DNA of 10,709 bases from Methanosphaera sp. (GTDB lineage: Archaea; Methanobacteriota; Methanobacteria; Methanobacteriales; Methanobacteriaceae): positions 1 to 10,709 of the forward strand of contig JAJQHG010000131.1 of assembly GCA_021199865.1 (NCBI GenBank), in the 5' to 3' direction. Below are positions 1 to 6,579 of this stretch, one piece after another; position 1 is the first letter of the stretch; the number at the start of each line of letters is the position of its first letter. A program made the position numbers and the translations under genes. The notes under the pieces are model-generated. The model was not told the DNA's origin and ran no database searches. It was given only the letters and a program-made list of their open reading frames with translations.

Positions 1-34
1 ATCATAGCTTAACTTAATATATAGGGAATTAATT

Positions 35-760
35 ATGTGGGATACTAGTAAAGATTATAGATTAAAAGTAGCAGAAAAATCAGTAGAGTTATTTATCAAA
101 ACTGTGGAAGGATCAAACCTTAGAGGTTCATGGAATAAAAAACAGGCAAGAGTAACTGCTAAGCAGATGCTTCCTACTATACAGACATTATATTATTCTT
201 ATCTTTCACCAGAAGAATTAGTTAAAACTCCACAGATGGATAAATTATTAGAGGATGCTGACAGCATTCTTGAGGATCTTGGAGGAGAAGGTTATTATCA
301 GAAGTTTATGGCTGAAGTAAAAAAAGATGATCGTGAAAAGCTTGAACTACCCCTAGCTAAGATAAAATTCTTCTTTAATATAATACATGGGTTATCTGAT
401 AGAATTAGTCTAGGTGAGATTGATGATCCAATAATGGGTATTGATATATGTGTTGGAGAAATTGTTAGTGTAAGTAATCATCCAAAAACAGATACTCTAA
501 AGGTATGTAATGTAAATCTAGGTCAGCGTGCAATAACTGTCATAACAAATGATTTAACAGTTAAAGATAATGATCGTGTTGGAGTATCACTTCTTCCACC
601 TAGTGAATTCTTTGGATTAACTAGTGAAGGAATGTTTCTTGGTGCAGGAGAAGGTGTACTTAAAGATGTTGAGGGAGATATTGGTAGTCTACCACAACAT
701 ATTGACCTAGCAGCATTTAATGAGACAAGAAACTTTGTTGACCAGTTTATAAAAGAATAA
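35..760 (+). CDS. Free-standing tRNA-binding (EMAP/Arc1p-type OB-fold) protein with helical N-terminal domain
   Basis: The 241-residue protein has two parts. Residues 1-125 are mostly helical and charged with no motif I recognise. Residues 133-240 resemble the tRNA-binding OB fold found in Arc1p/EMAPII, Trbp111 and the C-termini of some MetRS and PheRS-beta chains. The signature V-G-E-I-V-x-V-x-x-H-P-K-T-D-x-L-K-V is at 140-157, and the second half, with L-T-S-E-G-M-F-L-G-A at 195-204, matches the family's S-x-G-M-x-L pattern. No aminoacyl-tRNA synthetase catalytic domain is present, so it would bind tRNA, or dock a synthetase, as a separate subunit in the cytoplasm. The start is ATG with a partial AGGGA ribosome site about eight bases upstream. 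It converges on the pilin-like gene at 798. The fold assignment is strong, but the partner and exact role are not known from sequence. Confidence 0.8.
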   Translation: MWDTSKDYRLKVAEKSVELFIKTVEGSNLRGSWNKKQARVTAKQMLPTIQTLYYSYLSPEELVKTPQMDKLLEDADSILEDLGGEGYYQKFMAEVKKDDREKLELPLAKIKFFFNIIHGLSDRISLGEIDDPIMGIDICVGEIVSVSNHPKTDTLKVCNVNLGQRAITVITNDLTVKDNDRVGVSLLPPSEFFGLTSEGMFLGAGEGVLKDVEGDIGSLPQHIDLAAFNETRNFVDQFIKE

Positions 761-797
761 TTATTATATATTAACCTCCAATTAACCATCAACTCTT

Positions 798-998
798 TTA
801 AAAGTTTTTAATTACCTCATTTAATTCATCAATCTTATCTATTAGATTATTTACCTCATTATCCTGAATGTCTTCTGCCATATCAACAACATAATTATTA
901 TATATGTTCATTGCTACTAGTACTATGATAATTATTGCACCAAATAATAGTATTAGTTCTGTTGATGCTTGTGCTGATGTATCCTTATATATGTCCAT
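798..998 (-). CDS. Class III signal peptide-containing (archaeal pilin-like) small protein
   Basis: This 66-residue protein has a short charged N-terminus (MDIYKDTSA) followed by Q10-A-S-T-E14 and a hydrophobic run to about residue 30. That is the Q-x-S-x-E class III signal of euryarchaeal type IV-like pilins, which the EppA prepilin peptidase cuts just before the Gln. The mature protein would be about 57 residues: one hydrophobic assembly helix plus a short acidic, helical tail (37-66). I chose ATG at 998 over the TTG at 1010 because a GGGTGAT ribosome site (1002-1008) lies just before this ATG, and the TTG would sit inside that site. It starts four bases after the stop of the F-type platform gene, so the two are probably translated from one mRNA. 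It could be a minor pilin, an adhesion pilin, or a cell-surface anchor subunit. Confidence 0.82.
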   Translation of the reverse strand: MDIYKDTSAQASTELILLFGAIIIIVLVAMNIYNNYVVDMAEDIQDNEVNNLIDKIDELNEVIKNF

Positions 999-1001
999 TT
1001 T

Positions 1002-1008
1002 ATCACCC
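1002..1008 (-). promoter_or_regulatory. Ribosome binding site fixing the pilin-like gene start
   Basis: On the minus strand GGGTGAT is followed by AAA and then ATG (998-996). It matches the archaeal anti-Shine-Dalgarno complement GGAGGTGAT and overlaps the TGA stop of the upstream gene. This argues for translational coupling and against the in-frame TTG at 1010. The same GGTGATAAAATGG string precedes the glycosyltransferase gene at 6580. Confidence 0.7.
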
Positions 1009-1965
1009 AATTGATAAGACTGTTCTAAATATTATCTGTGATATTTCATATACTCCTATGGATGCGGGTACTAATATTATCATGTATCTAAATGACTTCT
1101 TAGTATCGGAATCTAGACATATGGATATTAGTATACTTACAAGTATTGTGTGGATAATAATATAGCCCATTGTAGCTATTGGTATTGTTGCATCTAGGGG
1201 ATTTGTTTGTCCTAAAGTTGATAGAAACTCAGAGTATAATCTAATCATTCCAAGTGCAAAGGGTGTTGCTATAACTGATGAGATTATTAAGAACATTACT
1301 GACATCATTACTCCTGCACGACGCTCCTGTTGTAGTACCTGAGTATCACTTAAGTCATCAGCTATCATCTCAAGAGTATTTGACATGTTTCCACCAGACT
1401 GATTTAAGTGTATAATGATTTCAAAGGTATGTGTTAAGTTATCAATATTATTATTTCTAGCAACATCCATCAATGCTTCATCTAATGTCATCCCAAACTG
1501 CATCTGTAGAAGTACTCTCTTTATTTGGTTAGAGAAAACTGTATTATTATGTTTTGATAATTCTCTAAGTGAACTTTCTAAGCCTAAACCAACCTTTAGT
1601 AAAGATGATAATTGTCTTAGATAATCTGGTAATTGTTTTTCTATTTCATCTCTACGTTTCTGGTTTTGATACATAATATAGTAGAATACTAGTAATGGAA
1701 TAATTAATGGTACTACTATTACTAGAAAAAGTGGTAATTCATATATTAATGATACTATGAGTGTAATTATCAGAACTATTATTGTTATTATTATTAGTAA
1801 TGCTATGAGTTCTTCTGCTTTTATGTATAAGTTTATTTCTAAGAGTATCTTTTGTAGCTTAGCTAACTCTTCTTCGGGTATAATAGTTTTTATGTGATCT
1901 GTTAGATTTGTTATTAATTTCTTGTACATGATAAGTTGAATATTAAATAATAGTATTACTAACAT
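1003..1965 (-). CDS. Type II/IV secretion F-type (TadC/GspF/FlaJ-like) membrane platform protein
   Basis: This 320-residue integral membrane protein probably forms the inner-membrane platform of a type IV pilus-like assembly machine, where the secretion ATPase acts. Hydrophobic segments lie at about 53-73, 76-98, 218-241, 259-283 and 293-317. The cytoplasmic T2SSF-like domain is at about 110-215, with E-K-Q-L-P-D-Y-L-R-Q-L-S-S-L-L-K near its start and the family's L-N-Q-S-G-G-N-M-S-N-T-L pattern at 187-198. It is transcribed with the class III prepilin immediately downstream, which supports a pilus role. No secretion ATPase (E/TadA) or prepilin peptidase gene is adjacent, so these must come from elsewhere. 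Neither the ATG at 1965 nor the in-frame ATG at 1929 has a clear ribosome site. The message may be leaderless or short-leadered, and the first 12 residues are uncertain. Confidence 0.8.
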   Translation of the reverse strand: MLVILLFNIQLIMYKKLITNLTDHIKTIIPEEELAKLQKILLEINLYIKAEELIALLIIITIIVLIITLIVSLIYELPLFLVIVVPLIIPLLVFYYIMYQNQKRRDEIEKQLPDYLRQLSSLLKVGLGLESSLRELSKHNNTVFSNQIKRVLLQMQFGMTLDEALMDVARNNNIDNLTHTFEIIIHLNQSGGNMSNTLEMIADDLSDTQVLQQERRAGVMMSVMFLIISSVIATPFALGMIRLYSEFLSTLGQTNPLDATIPIATMGYIIIHTILVSILISICLDSDTKKSFRYMIILVPASIGVYEISQIIFRTVLSIG

Positions 1966-2045
1966 AGTATATAATTATTACTATTGTGTTGTTATTACTA
2001 TAATATCAATAAAATAAGAGTTGAATGTCTAGAATAAAAGTTACT

Positions 2046-2095
2046 AAAAAGTAAAATAGGATAAAAATAAAATAATTAAAAAAAATAGAGAAAAA
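2046..2095 (-). terminator. Oligo-T terminator region downstream of the M24 peptidase gene
   Basis: Read on the minus strand, the bases after the peptidase stop contain several T runs, the longest T8 (complement of A8 at 2078-2085), plus T5 and T4 runs. Archaeal RNA polymerase terminates at such T tracts without needing a hairpin, and none is obvious here. The remainder of the 137-base gap (1966-2102) should hold the promoter of the F-type gene, but I see no convincing TATA box at the right distance. Confidence 0.5.
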
Positions 2096-2102
2096 TAAAG
2101 AG

Positions 2103-3107
2103 TTATAAACTAAAATCAAGCTTTTTATCAAGGCTGGAAGTTAATACTTCACTATTATTAGATACTAATATATCATCCTCAATACGTACCCCAAATTCTC
2201 CAGGAATATAAATACCTGGCTCTGCTGTAACAATCATATTCTTCTCTAATACACCATCAGAGTTATAGGATACATTTGGTGCCTCATGAATATTAAGTCC
2301 AAAACCATGACCAGTACTATGAATAAAGTATTCACCATAACCATACTCAGTTATCACATCACGAGCAGCCATATCAACATCAGATAATTTAACACCTGGC
2401 TTAATAATGTCAATAGCAGCTCTTTGTGCTTCTAAAACAATATTCCATATTTCTTCTTGACGTTCAGAGTCAATGAATGTACGTGTTATATCAGAGCAGT
2501 AATGATCATACTTTGCACCCCAATCAACAACTATTGGACTTTCAACACGATTCATTGATGTAAGTGAGTGTGGTGAGCTTGAACGAACACCTGAAGCAAC
2601 AATAGTATCAAAGGCGGGCTTTATTGATCCGTTAATAGTCATGTCAAACTCTAGTGTAGCTGCAGCATACTTCTCAGTACTAGTAAAATCTATTTCACCT
2701 ATAGCATTAGATGCTATACCTATAGAGTTACGTATATTGGTTATTTCCTTCTTTGTCTTAGTTGTACGCATATCTTCTATTACTGTGGAGGATACAATAT
2801 TACCTATATCATCACTTAAGAATTTTAGATACTCGAAGTCAAGGGAGTTTTCTACTGCTATATTACCTTTAAGTAAATCTTTTATTTTAGATAATTTCTC
2901 TATATCCCTTGTTTCTATTGATGAATTTGCTTGTGCATCCTGTTTATCAATACTATTAACATATAGTACTGGTTCTTCATCTATTATTAAGTAGGCAAAG
3001 CTTGATGGATAAAAGTCAGATATGTATTTAATGTTCTCTGGTTTAAATATGAACATTGAATCAATATTCTCATCATTTAGTTGATCTAATATTTCATTGT
3101 TTTTCAT
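2103..3107 (-). CDS. M24 family Xaa-Pro dipeptidase/aminopeptidase (prolidase-like)
   Basis: This 334-residue cytoplasmic metallopeptidase should release residues ahead of proline in peptides. Residues 1-125 form the creatinase/prolidase N-terminal domain and 130-325 the pita-bread catalytic domain. All five dinuclear metal ligands are visible: D195 (V-D-W-G-A), D206 (S-D-I-T-R, 11 residues later, the usual spacing), H267 (G-H-G-F-G), E296 (A-E-P-G-I-Y) and E310 (R-I-E-D-D). The accessory histidines H180 and H274 are also in place. The ligand spacings after H267 (+29 and +43) agree with those I recall for archaeal prolidase. The ATG start has a strong TGGAGGA ribosome site (complement 3114-3120). 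The gene diverges from the M50 protease. I cannot separate dipeptidase from aminopeptidase specificity by sequence. Confidence 0.9.
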   Translation of the reverse strand: MKNNEILDQLNDENIDSMFIFKPENIKYISDFYPSSFAYLIIDEEPVLYVNSIDKQDAQANSSIETRDIEKLSKIKDLLKGNIAVENSLDFEYLKFLSDDIGNIVSSTVIEDMRTTKTKKEITNIRNSIGIASNAIGEIDFTSTEKYAAATLEFDMTINGSIKPAFDTIVASGVRSSSPHSLTSMNRVESPIVVDWGAKYDHYCSDITRTFIDSERQEEIWNIVLEAQRAAIDIIKPGVKLSDVDMAARDVITEYGYGEYFIHSTGHGFGLNIHEAPNVSYNSDGVLEKNMIVTAEPGIYIPGEFGVRIEDDILVSNNSEVLTSSLDKKLDFSL

Positions 3108-3298
3108 ATATTATCCTCCATGAATTAAATTAATATTTATATTTATTTATAATCATTAATCATTAATTTATAATCTAATATTAATAGTATTTCTATTAAA
3201 TCTAATCTAGATTACAATTATAATCATAAATATTTATAGAAAAAGAGATAATATATATCTAAAGATTATTATTCTAAAACATTGATGGAATAAATAGC
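3108..3298. promoter_or_regulatory. Divergent promoter region between M24 peptidase and M50 protease genes
   Basis: These 191 bases are almost pure A/T and lie between two genes pointing away from each other, so they must hold both promoters. For the plus-strand gene a TATA-like TAATATATAT at 3249-3258 sits about 41 bases before the ATG, which would leave a short leader. For the minus-strand gene several AT-rich boxes are possible and I cannot choose one. The minus-strand ribosome site occupies 3114-3120. No coding potential is visible. Confidence 0.45.
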
Positions 3299-3922
3299 AT
3301 GGTATACTTTTCAGAAATAGAGAAAAAAGACTTAACAATTTCAATAATAGTCATTACATTAATATATGCTTTTAGCATAAGTGGACACTCAATTTATTGG
3401 TTTCTAATACTAATACCTCTATCACTAGTTACTGTGGGTATCAGTTTTATATTACATGAGTTAGGACATAAAGTTGTGGCACAAAGATATGGGTTTGTTG
3501 CAGAGTTTAGAAAATGGACTCAGGGATTAATCTTAGCAGTCATAACATCACTCCTCGGATTCCTCTTTTTAGCACCAGGGGCTGTTTATATTGGTTCATT
3601 TACTGGGCAGATTACAACAGAAGAAAATGGTATAATATCCATTGCTGGACCACTAATTAACATTGGATTAGCAATATTATTCCTTTTAATAGGATTTAGT
3701 CTAAAACCATTTATAGCAACTAGTGGGGTTATTGTATATTTATTACTAACCTGCCAGATTGGTTTTAGTATTAATAGTTATCTTGCCCTATTTAACATGC
3801 TCCCCTTACTCATATTAGATGGTGTAAAGGTTTTCAGGTGGAATAAGTTAATATGGCTTGTAACATTTGTTATATCAGGATTACTAACTTACATGTCTTA
3901 TACTATAAACTTCCTAGTCTAA
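3299..3922 (+). CDS. Site-2 protease (M50) family membrane zinc metalloprotease
   Basis: This 207-residue protein, with about five or six hydrophobic segments, has the hallmarks of an intramembrane site-2 protease. The zinc motif H53-E-L-G-H57 lies inside a membrane helix (42-60), with E54 as the catalytic base. A G-P-L-I-N loop at 117-121 matches the family's G-P-x-x-N. The second conserved site, N-M-L-P-L-L-I-L-D174-G (166-175), corresponds to N-x-L-P-x-x-x-L-D-G and supplies the third zinc ligand. It has no PDZ or CBS domain and is close to the minimal catalytic core, so regulation must come from a partner or from substrate access. Likely substrates are membrane proteins such as anti-regulators, but none is encoded nearby. 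The start ATG has only a weak GATGGA upstream. The gene ends before a strong T-rich terminator and is probably monocistronic. Confidence 0.88.
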   Translation: MVYFSEIEKKDLTISIIVITLIYAFSISGHSIYWFLILIPLSLVTVGISFILHELGHKVVAQRYGFVAEFRKWTQGLILAVITSLLGFLFLAPGAVYIGSFTGQITTEENGIISIAGPLINIGLAILFLLIGFSLKPFIATSGVIVYLLLTCQIGFSINSYLALFNMLPLLILDGVKVFRWNKLIWLVTFVISGLLTYMSYTINFLV

Positions 3923-3932
3923 ACTCATTTAA

Positions 3933-3973
3933 CCTTTTTTATATTATTTTTTTTATAATTAAACCTTTTTTTT
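3933..3973 (+). terminator. Oligo-T terminator after the M50 protease gene
   Basis: Three T runs follow the stop codon within about 50 bases: T6 at 3935-3940, T8 at 3947-3954 and T8 at 3966-3973. Clustered T tracts are the usual archaeal intrinsic termination signal. They separate the protease from the glycosyltransferase promoter just downstream. Confidence 0.65.
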
Positions 3974-3995
3974 ATAATAAATTTAATAGGAATTA

Positions 3996-4003
3996 TTTAT
4001 ATA
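3996..4003 (+). promoter_or_regulatory. TATA box (box A) of the first glycosyltransferase gene
   Basis: TTTATATA is a full match to the methanogen box A consensus and is preceded by an A-rich stretch where a BRE would lie. It follows the terminator of the preceding gene. Transcription would be expected to begin about 25 bases downstream, near 4025, giving a leader of roughly 60 bases before the TTG start at 4087. Confidence 0.55.
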
Positions 4004-4075
4004 TTATTAATCAAGATTTGTTTTAATTTAATTAATACACATAATAGATACATAGAGTTTAATAATTAATAATAT

Positions 4076-4080
4076 GGTGA
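4076..4080 (+). promoter_or_regulatory. Ribosome binding site supporting a TTG start
   Basis: GGTGA lies six bases before TTG at 4087. The ATG at 4074 and GTG at 4077 are in other frames, and no in-frame ATG precedes the conserved glycosyltransferase core. This site therefore supports the TTG as the real start. Confidence 0.6.
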
Positions 4081-4086
4081 ATAACA

Positions 4087-5079
4087 TTGAGTAATAATAA
4101 CAATCCTAAGATATCAGTCATAATGCCAAGTTTAAATGTAGCCAATTACATTAGTCAATGCATAGATAGTGTAATTAATCAGAGTTTTAATGATATAGAA
4201 GTAATATGTATTGATGGTGGATCAAATGATGGAACATATGAAATACTAGAAGAATATGCTAATAAAGACTCCCGTATAAGCCTAATAACATCTGATGTGA
4301 AAAGTTATGGTCATCAAATGAATCAAGCAATGAGTATAGCTAAAGGTGACTATATAGGTATCGTTGAAACTGATGATTATATTGATAAAGAAATGTTTAA
4401 AAAGTTATATAACCTAACAGAGGAGGGTAATGTGGACTTAGTTAAATCAAACTTTTATCACTTTAATGATACAGATAAACAGAACCCTTCAATAACAATT
4501 GATAAAGCAAAAGAATCCCTTAGTGATGTTACAACAAGTTTCACAATTGATGAGTACCCATACTTCTTAGAGGGACATCCATCCATATGGTCTGGAATCT
4601 ATAAGAGAAGCTTCCTGGAAGATAACGATATTAAGTTTATAGAAGAAAAGGGTGGTGGATGGGTAGATAATCCATTCTTCTATGAAACAGCAATACTAGC
4701 AAGTAGTATCAGATATACTCCTGAGGCATTCTATCATTATAGAGAATCAAATACTGACTCATCATCACACAACTTTAATGATTTTAGTCTACCAATGAGA
4801 AGAGTTCTAGACATATTTGATGTACTAGAAAGACACAACTATAATAATCATGATGTTATAGTGTTATTTTATAACAGATTATTTAGATACGTTGAGATTA
4901 TACTAGAGAATAATTATAATGATGAAAATAAACTAGATTATAAGACTGCATGTTATATTAATAAGGCATTAGCAAAGGTTGATGAGTCAATTGTAAAAGA
5001 GGATTTAATACCTAACTTCCAAAAGATATATTATAAGTATCTATCACCATTATTTGTGAAAAGATTTGAGGATAAATAG
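4087..5079 (+). CDS. Family 2 (GT-A fold) glycosyltransferase, TTG start
   Basis: This 330-residue enzyme should transfer a sugar from a nucleotide-sugar donor during synthesis of surface or extracellular glycan. The GT-A core opens with I-S-V-I-M-P-S-L-N at 9-17. The nucleotide-binding I-D-G-G-S-N-D-G-T is at 42-50 and the metal-binding DxD-type E-T-D-D at 94-97. The acceptor region W-S-G-I-Y-K-R-S-F is at 168-176, followed by the likely catalytic V-D-N at 193-195. No membrane helix is seen, so it is cytoplasmic or peripheral. It starts with TTG and then a run of four Asn codons before the core. It lacks the helical repeat and S-N-x-W-K tail of the next two transferases and is 241 bases from them, so it probably forms its own transcription unit. 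Donor and acceptor cannot be predicted. Confidence 0.85.
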   Translation: MSNNNNPKISVIMPSLNVANYISQCIDSVINQSFNDIEVICIDGGSNDGTYEILEEYANKDSRISLITSDVKSYGHQMNQAMSIAKGDYIGIVETDDYIDKEMFKKLYNLTEEGNVDLVKSNFYHFNDTDKQNPSITIDKAKESLSDVTTSFTIDEYPYFLEGHPSIWSGIYKRSFLEDNDIKFIEEKGGGWVDNPFFYETAILASSIRYTPEAFYHYRESNTDSSSHNFNDFSLPMRRVLDIFDVLERHNYNNHDVIVLFYNRLFRYVEIILENNYNDENKLDYKTACYINKALAKVDESIVKEDLIPNFQKIYYKYLSPLFVKRFEDK

Positions 5080-5242
5080 ATCCAATAACCTCAACCCCAC
5101 CTATTTTTAGTGTAATATTAAACACATATTATGAATTATTAGTTATTATAGATTATTAATACTAATTTTTAGTTATTATTTAATTCTAATGTATGATCTA
5201 ACTTGAATAATATATAATTACTATAATAGACATACATAATAA

Positions 5243-5271
5243 TAATATAAATTAATGTATGATTACATACA
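5243..5271 (+). promoter_or_regulatory. Candidate promoter with overlapping inverted repeat before the glycosyltransferase pair
   Basis: In the 241-base gap 5080-5320 an AATATAAATTA-type TATA candidate (about 5243-5253) is followed by a perfect 6-bp inverted repeat, TGTATG-ATTA-CATACA, at 5256-5271. That is about where transcription would begin if the TATA call is right, so the repeat could be an operator. A second half, TAATGTATGAT, also occurs at 5187-5197. Short palindromes arise easily in AT-rich DNA, so this is tentative. The rest of the gap holds short T runs (5104-5108, 5166-5170) that may end the previous transcript, and no gene. Confidence 0.3.
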
Positions 5272-5320
5272 GCACATTTAATTATTCAATAGATTATTTC
5301 AAAATAAAAGGAAGTTCAAA

Positions 5321-6565
5321 ATGGTTAAAGTATCAGTTGTAATGCCAGTATATAATGCAGAGGAGTATCTTGAAAGAACCATTAATAGTGTGTTTGAGCA
5401 GACTCTTAGTGATATAGAAGTAATATGTGTAGATGATGGATCAACAGACAATTCAATGAATATACTAAATCATCTTGCAAAACAATATGGAAATATAAAA
5501 GTGTACAGCCAGGAAAATCAAGGATCTGGAAAAGCACGTAATCATGGAATAGATGAAGCTAGTGGAGAATATATTGCTTTTATTGATGCCGATGATGTCT
5601 ATATTGATGAGGATGCACTAGAAAAACTATATGTTTATGGTCACAAAAAGGATACTGACATTGTATGTGGAAACATGCTAAGAGTAACACAAGATTGTGA
5701 AGTTGAAAAAGGATATAACTATAATAATACTAGATTTAAATATTTTAACCAAAAAGACATTTTAGATCCAGTGGAGTATGGAATACCATGGGCATTCTAT
5801 AAGAATATTTATAAGAAAAGTTTTATAGATGAGCATAACATACGTTTCCCTGACCTTTTACGTGGCCAGGATCCACTATTTCTAGTAAATGTGCTAATAA
5901 ATGTAGAGGAAATCTATGTAACAAACACTGACCTCTATGGATATAATCATTCCCTTGGTGGTGGAGTAAACATAAAGATTAACACATACCAGAAAAAGTA
6001 TGATTATATACAACATTTCAAACAAACAATGGATATATTAGAAGAAGCAAACTTTGAAACTCCTCTAAGAGAATTTAAGGAGGAATTCCTTAACTATATT
6101 GGATTTGAGGATAATGTATATGATGATGAACTAAAGAAGATTGTACCAGAAGTATTTGGTGATCTTGATAAATACTTTAATGACGATATAGCAGGGTATA
6201 ATTATCTAAAATTACTAGAAAACAATGAAGTAAGTAGTGATTTTAAGGAGTATGGTCTAATAAAGAAGTGTCTATTTGAGGAAACATTACTTAATGATAA
6301 CTTTATTAGTGGAGATCAACTAAGAGAATACATTAAATACAAGGAAAATCACAAGGAAAACAAAGAGGAACTATTGATCACATCATTTAATGAATTAAAG
6401 AAGATTGAACAAGATGTTAATAGAGTAAATGAAGTTATAAAGGATGAACTTGATGAAAAGAAAAAGTTAACCAAAGAATTAAATGATGAAAATAATAAAA
6501 TACTAACTTCTAATGGTTGGAAAGCAACAGAATTCCTAAGAATTATGAGAAATAAGGATGAATAA
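5321..6565 (+). CDS. Family 2 glycosyltransferase with helical C-terminal extension and S-N-G-W-K tail
   Basis: This 414-residue protein has an N-terminal GT-A domain (about 1-215) and a long helical tail. Core motifs are V-S-V-V-M-P-V-Y-N (4-12), V-D-D-G-S-T-D-N-S (37-45), the D-A-D-D metal site (89-92) and R-G-Q-D-P-L-F (181-187), where the Asp is the likely catalytic base. Residues about 281-342 resemble the repeat module of the next protein, sharing Y-F-N-D and F-E-x-x-L-L-x-D-N (319-327). A Lys/Glu-rich coiled-coil stretch (about 343-394) follows, ending in T-S-N-G-W400-K-A-T-E-F-L. The ATG start has an AAGGAA site nine bases or so upstream. Its stop is 14 bases before the next gene, so the two are co-transcribed. 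It probably extends a surface glycan together with its neighbour. Sugar specificity is unknown. Confidence 0.87.
   Translation: MVKVSVVMPVYNAEEYLERTINSVFEQTLSDIEVICVDDGSTDNSMNILNHLAKQYGNIKVYSQENQGSGKARNHGIDEASGEYIAFIDADDVYIDEDALEKLYVYGHKKDTDIVCGNMLRVTQDCEVEKGYNYNNTRFKYFNQKDILDPVEYGIPWAFYKNIYKKSFIDEHNIRFPDLLRGQDPLFLVNVLINVEEIYVTNTDLYGYNHSLGGGVNIKINTYQKKYDYIQHFKQTMDILEEANFETPLREFKEEFLNYIGFEDNVYDDELKKIVPEVFGDLDKYFNDDIAGYNYLKLLENNEVSSDFKEYGLIKKCLFEETLLNDNFISGDQLREYIKYKENHKENKEELLITSFNELKKIEQDVNRVNEVIKDELDEKKKLTKELNDENNKILTSNGWKATEFLRIMRNKDE
6170..6349 (+). repeat. Single copy of the helical repeat module (protein-level)
   Basis: Residues 284-343 of the glycosyltransferase starting at 5321 align by eye with the duplicated module in the next protein. 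Shared features are an F-N-D near the start, a hydrophobic Y-x-x-L/F-M/L segment, then F-E-x-x-L-L-x-D-N and a downstream L-R. One insertion of several residues is needed, so the homology is suggestive rather than proven. Confidence 0.4.
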
Positions 6566-6570
6566 ATGCT

Positions 6571-6576
6571 GGTGAT
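6571..6576 (+). promoter_or_regulatory. Consensus GGTGAT ribosome binding site for the third glycosyltransferase
   Basis: GGTGAT lies three bases before ATG at 6580, in the 14-base gap after the preceding stop. The string through the start codon is identical to that before the pilin-like gene at 998, and it confirms the start. Confidence 0.65.
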
Positions 6577-6579
6577 AAA

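Noticed and set aside
523..792. Minus-strand open frame of 89 codons
   Set aside because: It lies antisense to the conserved tRNA-binding domain, has Ser/Pro-rich shadow composition and no family motif. A GGAGG-like string on the minus strand near 777 leads to no sensible start.
795..809. Palindrome CTTTTAAAAG followed by five T as a hairpin terminator for the tRNA-binding gene
   Set aside because: The palindrome has no loop and consists almost only of A/T, so a stable hairpin is unlikely, and it lies mostly in the coding end of the pilin-like gene. The T run alone may help termination but is too weak to list.
935..1165. Plus-strand open frame of 76 codons with hydrophobic stretches
   Set aside because: It is opposite the pilin-like and platform genes. 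Its hydrophobicity mirrors their codons, and it has no ribosome site.
1415..1624. Plus-strand open frame of 69 codons
   Set aside because: It is antisense to the conserved T2SSF-like domain and shows no recognisable motif.
2641..2994. Plus-strand open frame of 117 codons
   Set aside because: It is antisense to the M24 peptidase, whose metal ligands are intact. The Ser/Ile-rich composition is that of a reverse-complement shadow.
5080..5320. Possible small RNA or short gene in the longest gap before the glycosyltransferase pair
   Set aside because: Reading frames stop within a few codons, and there is no G/C-rich island or stable stem of the kind that marks structured RNAs in AT-rich archaea.
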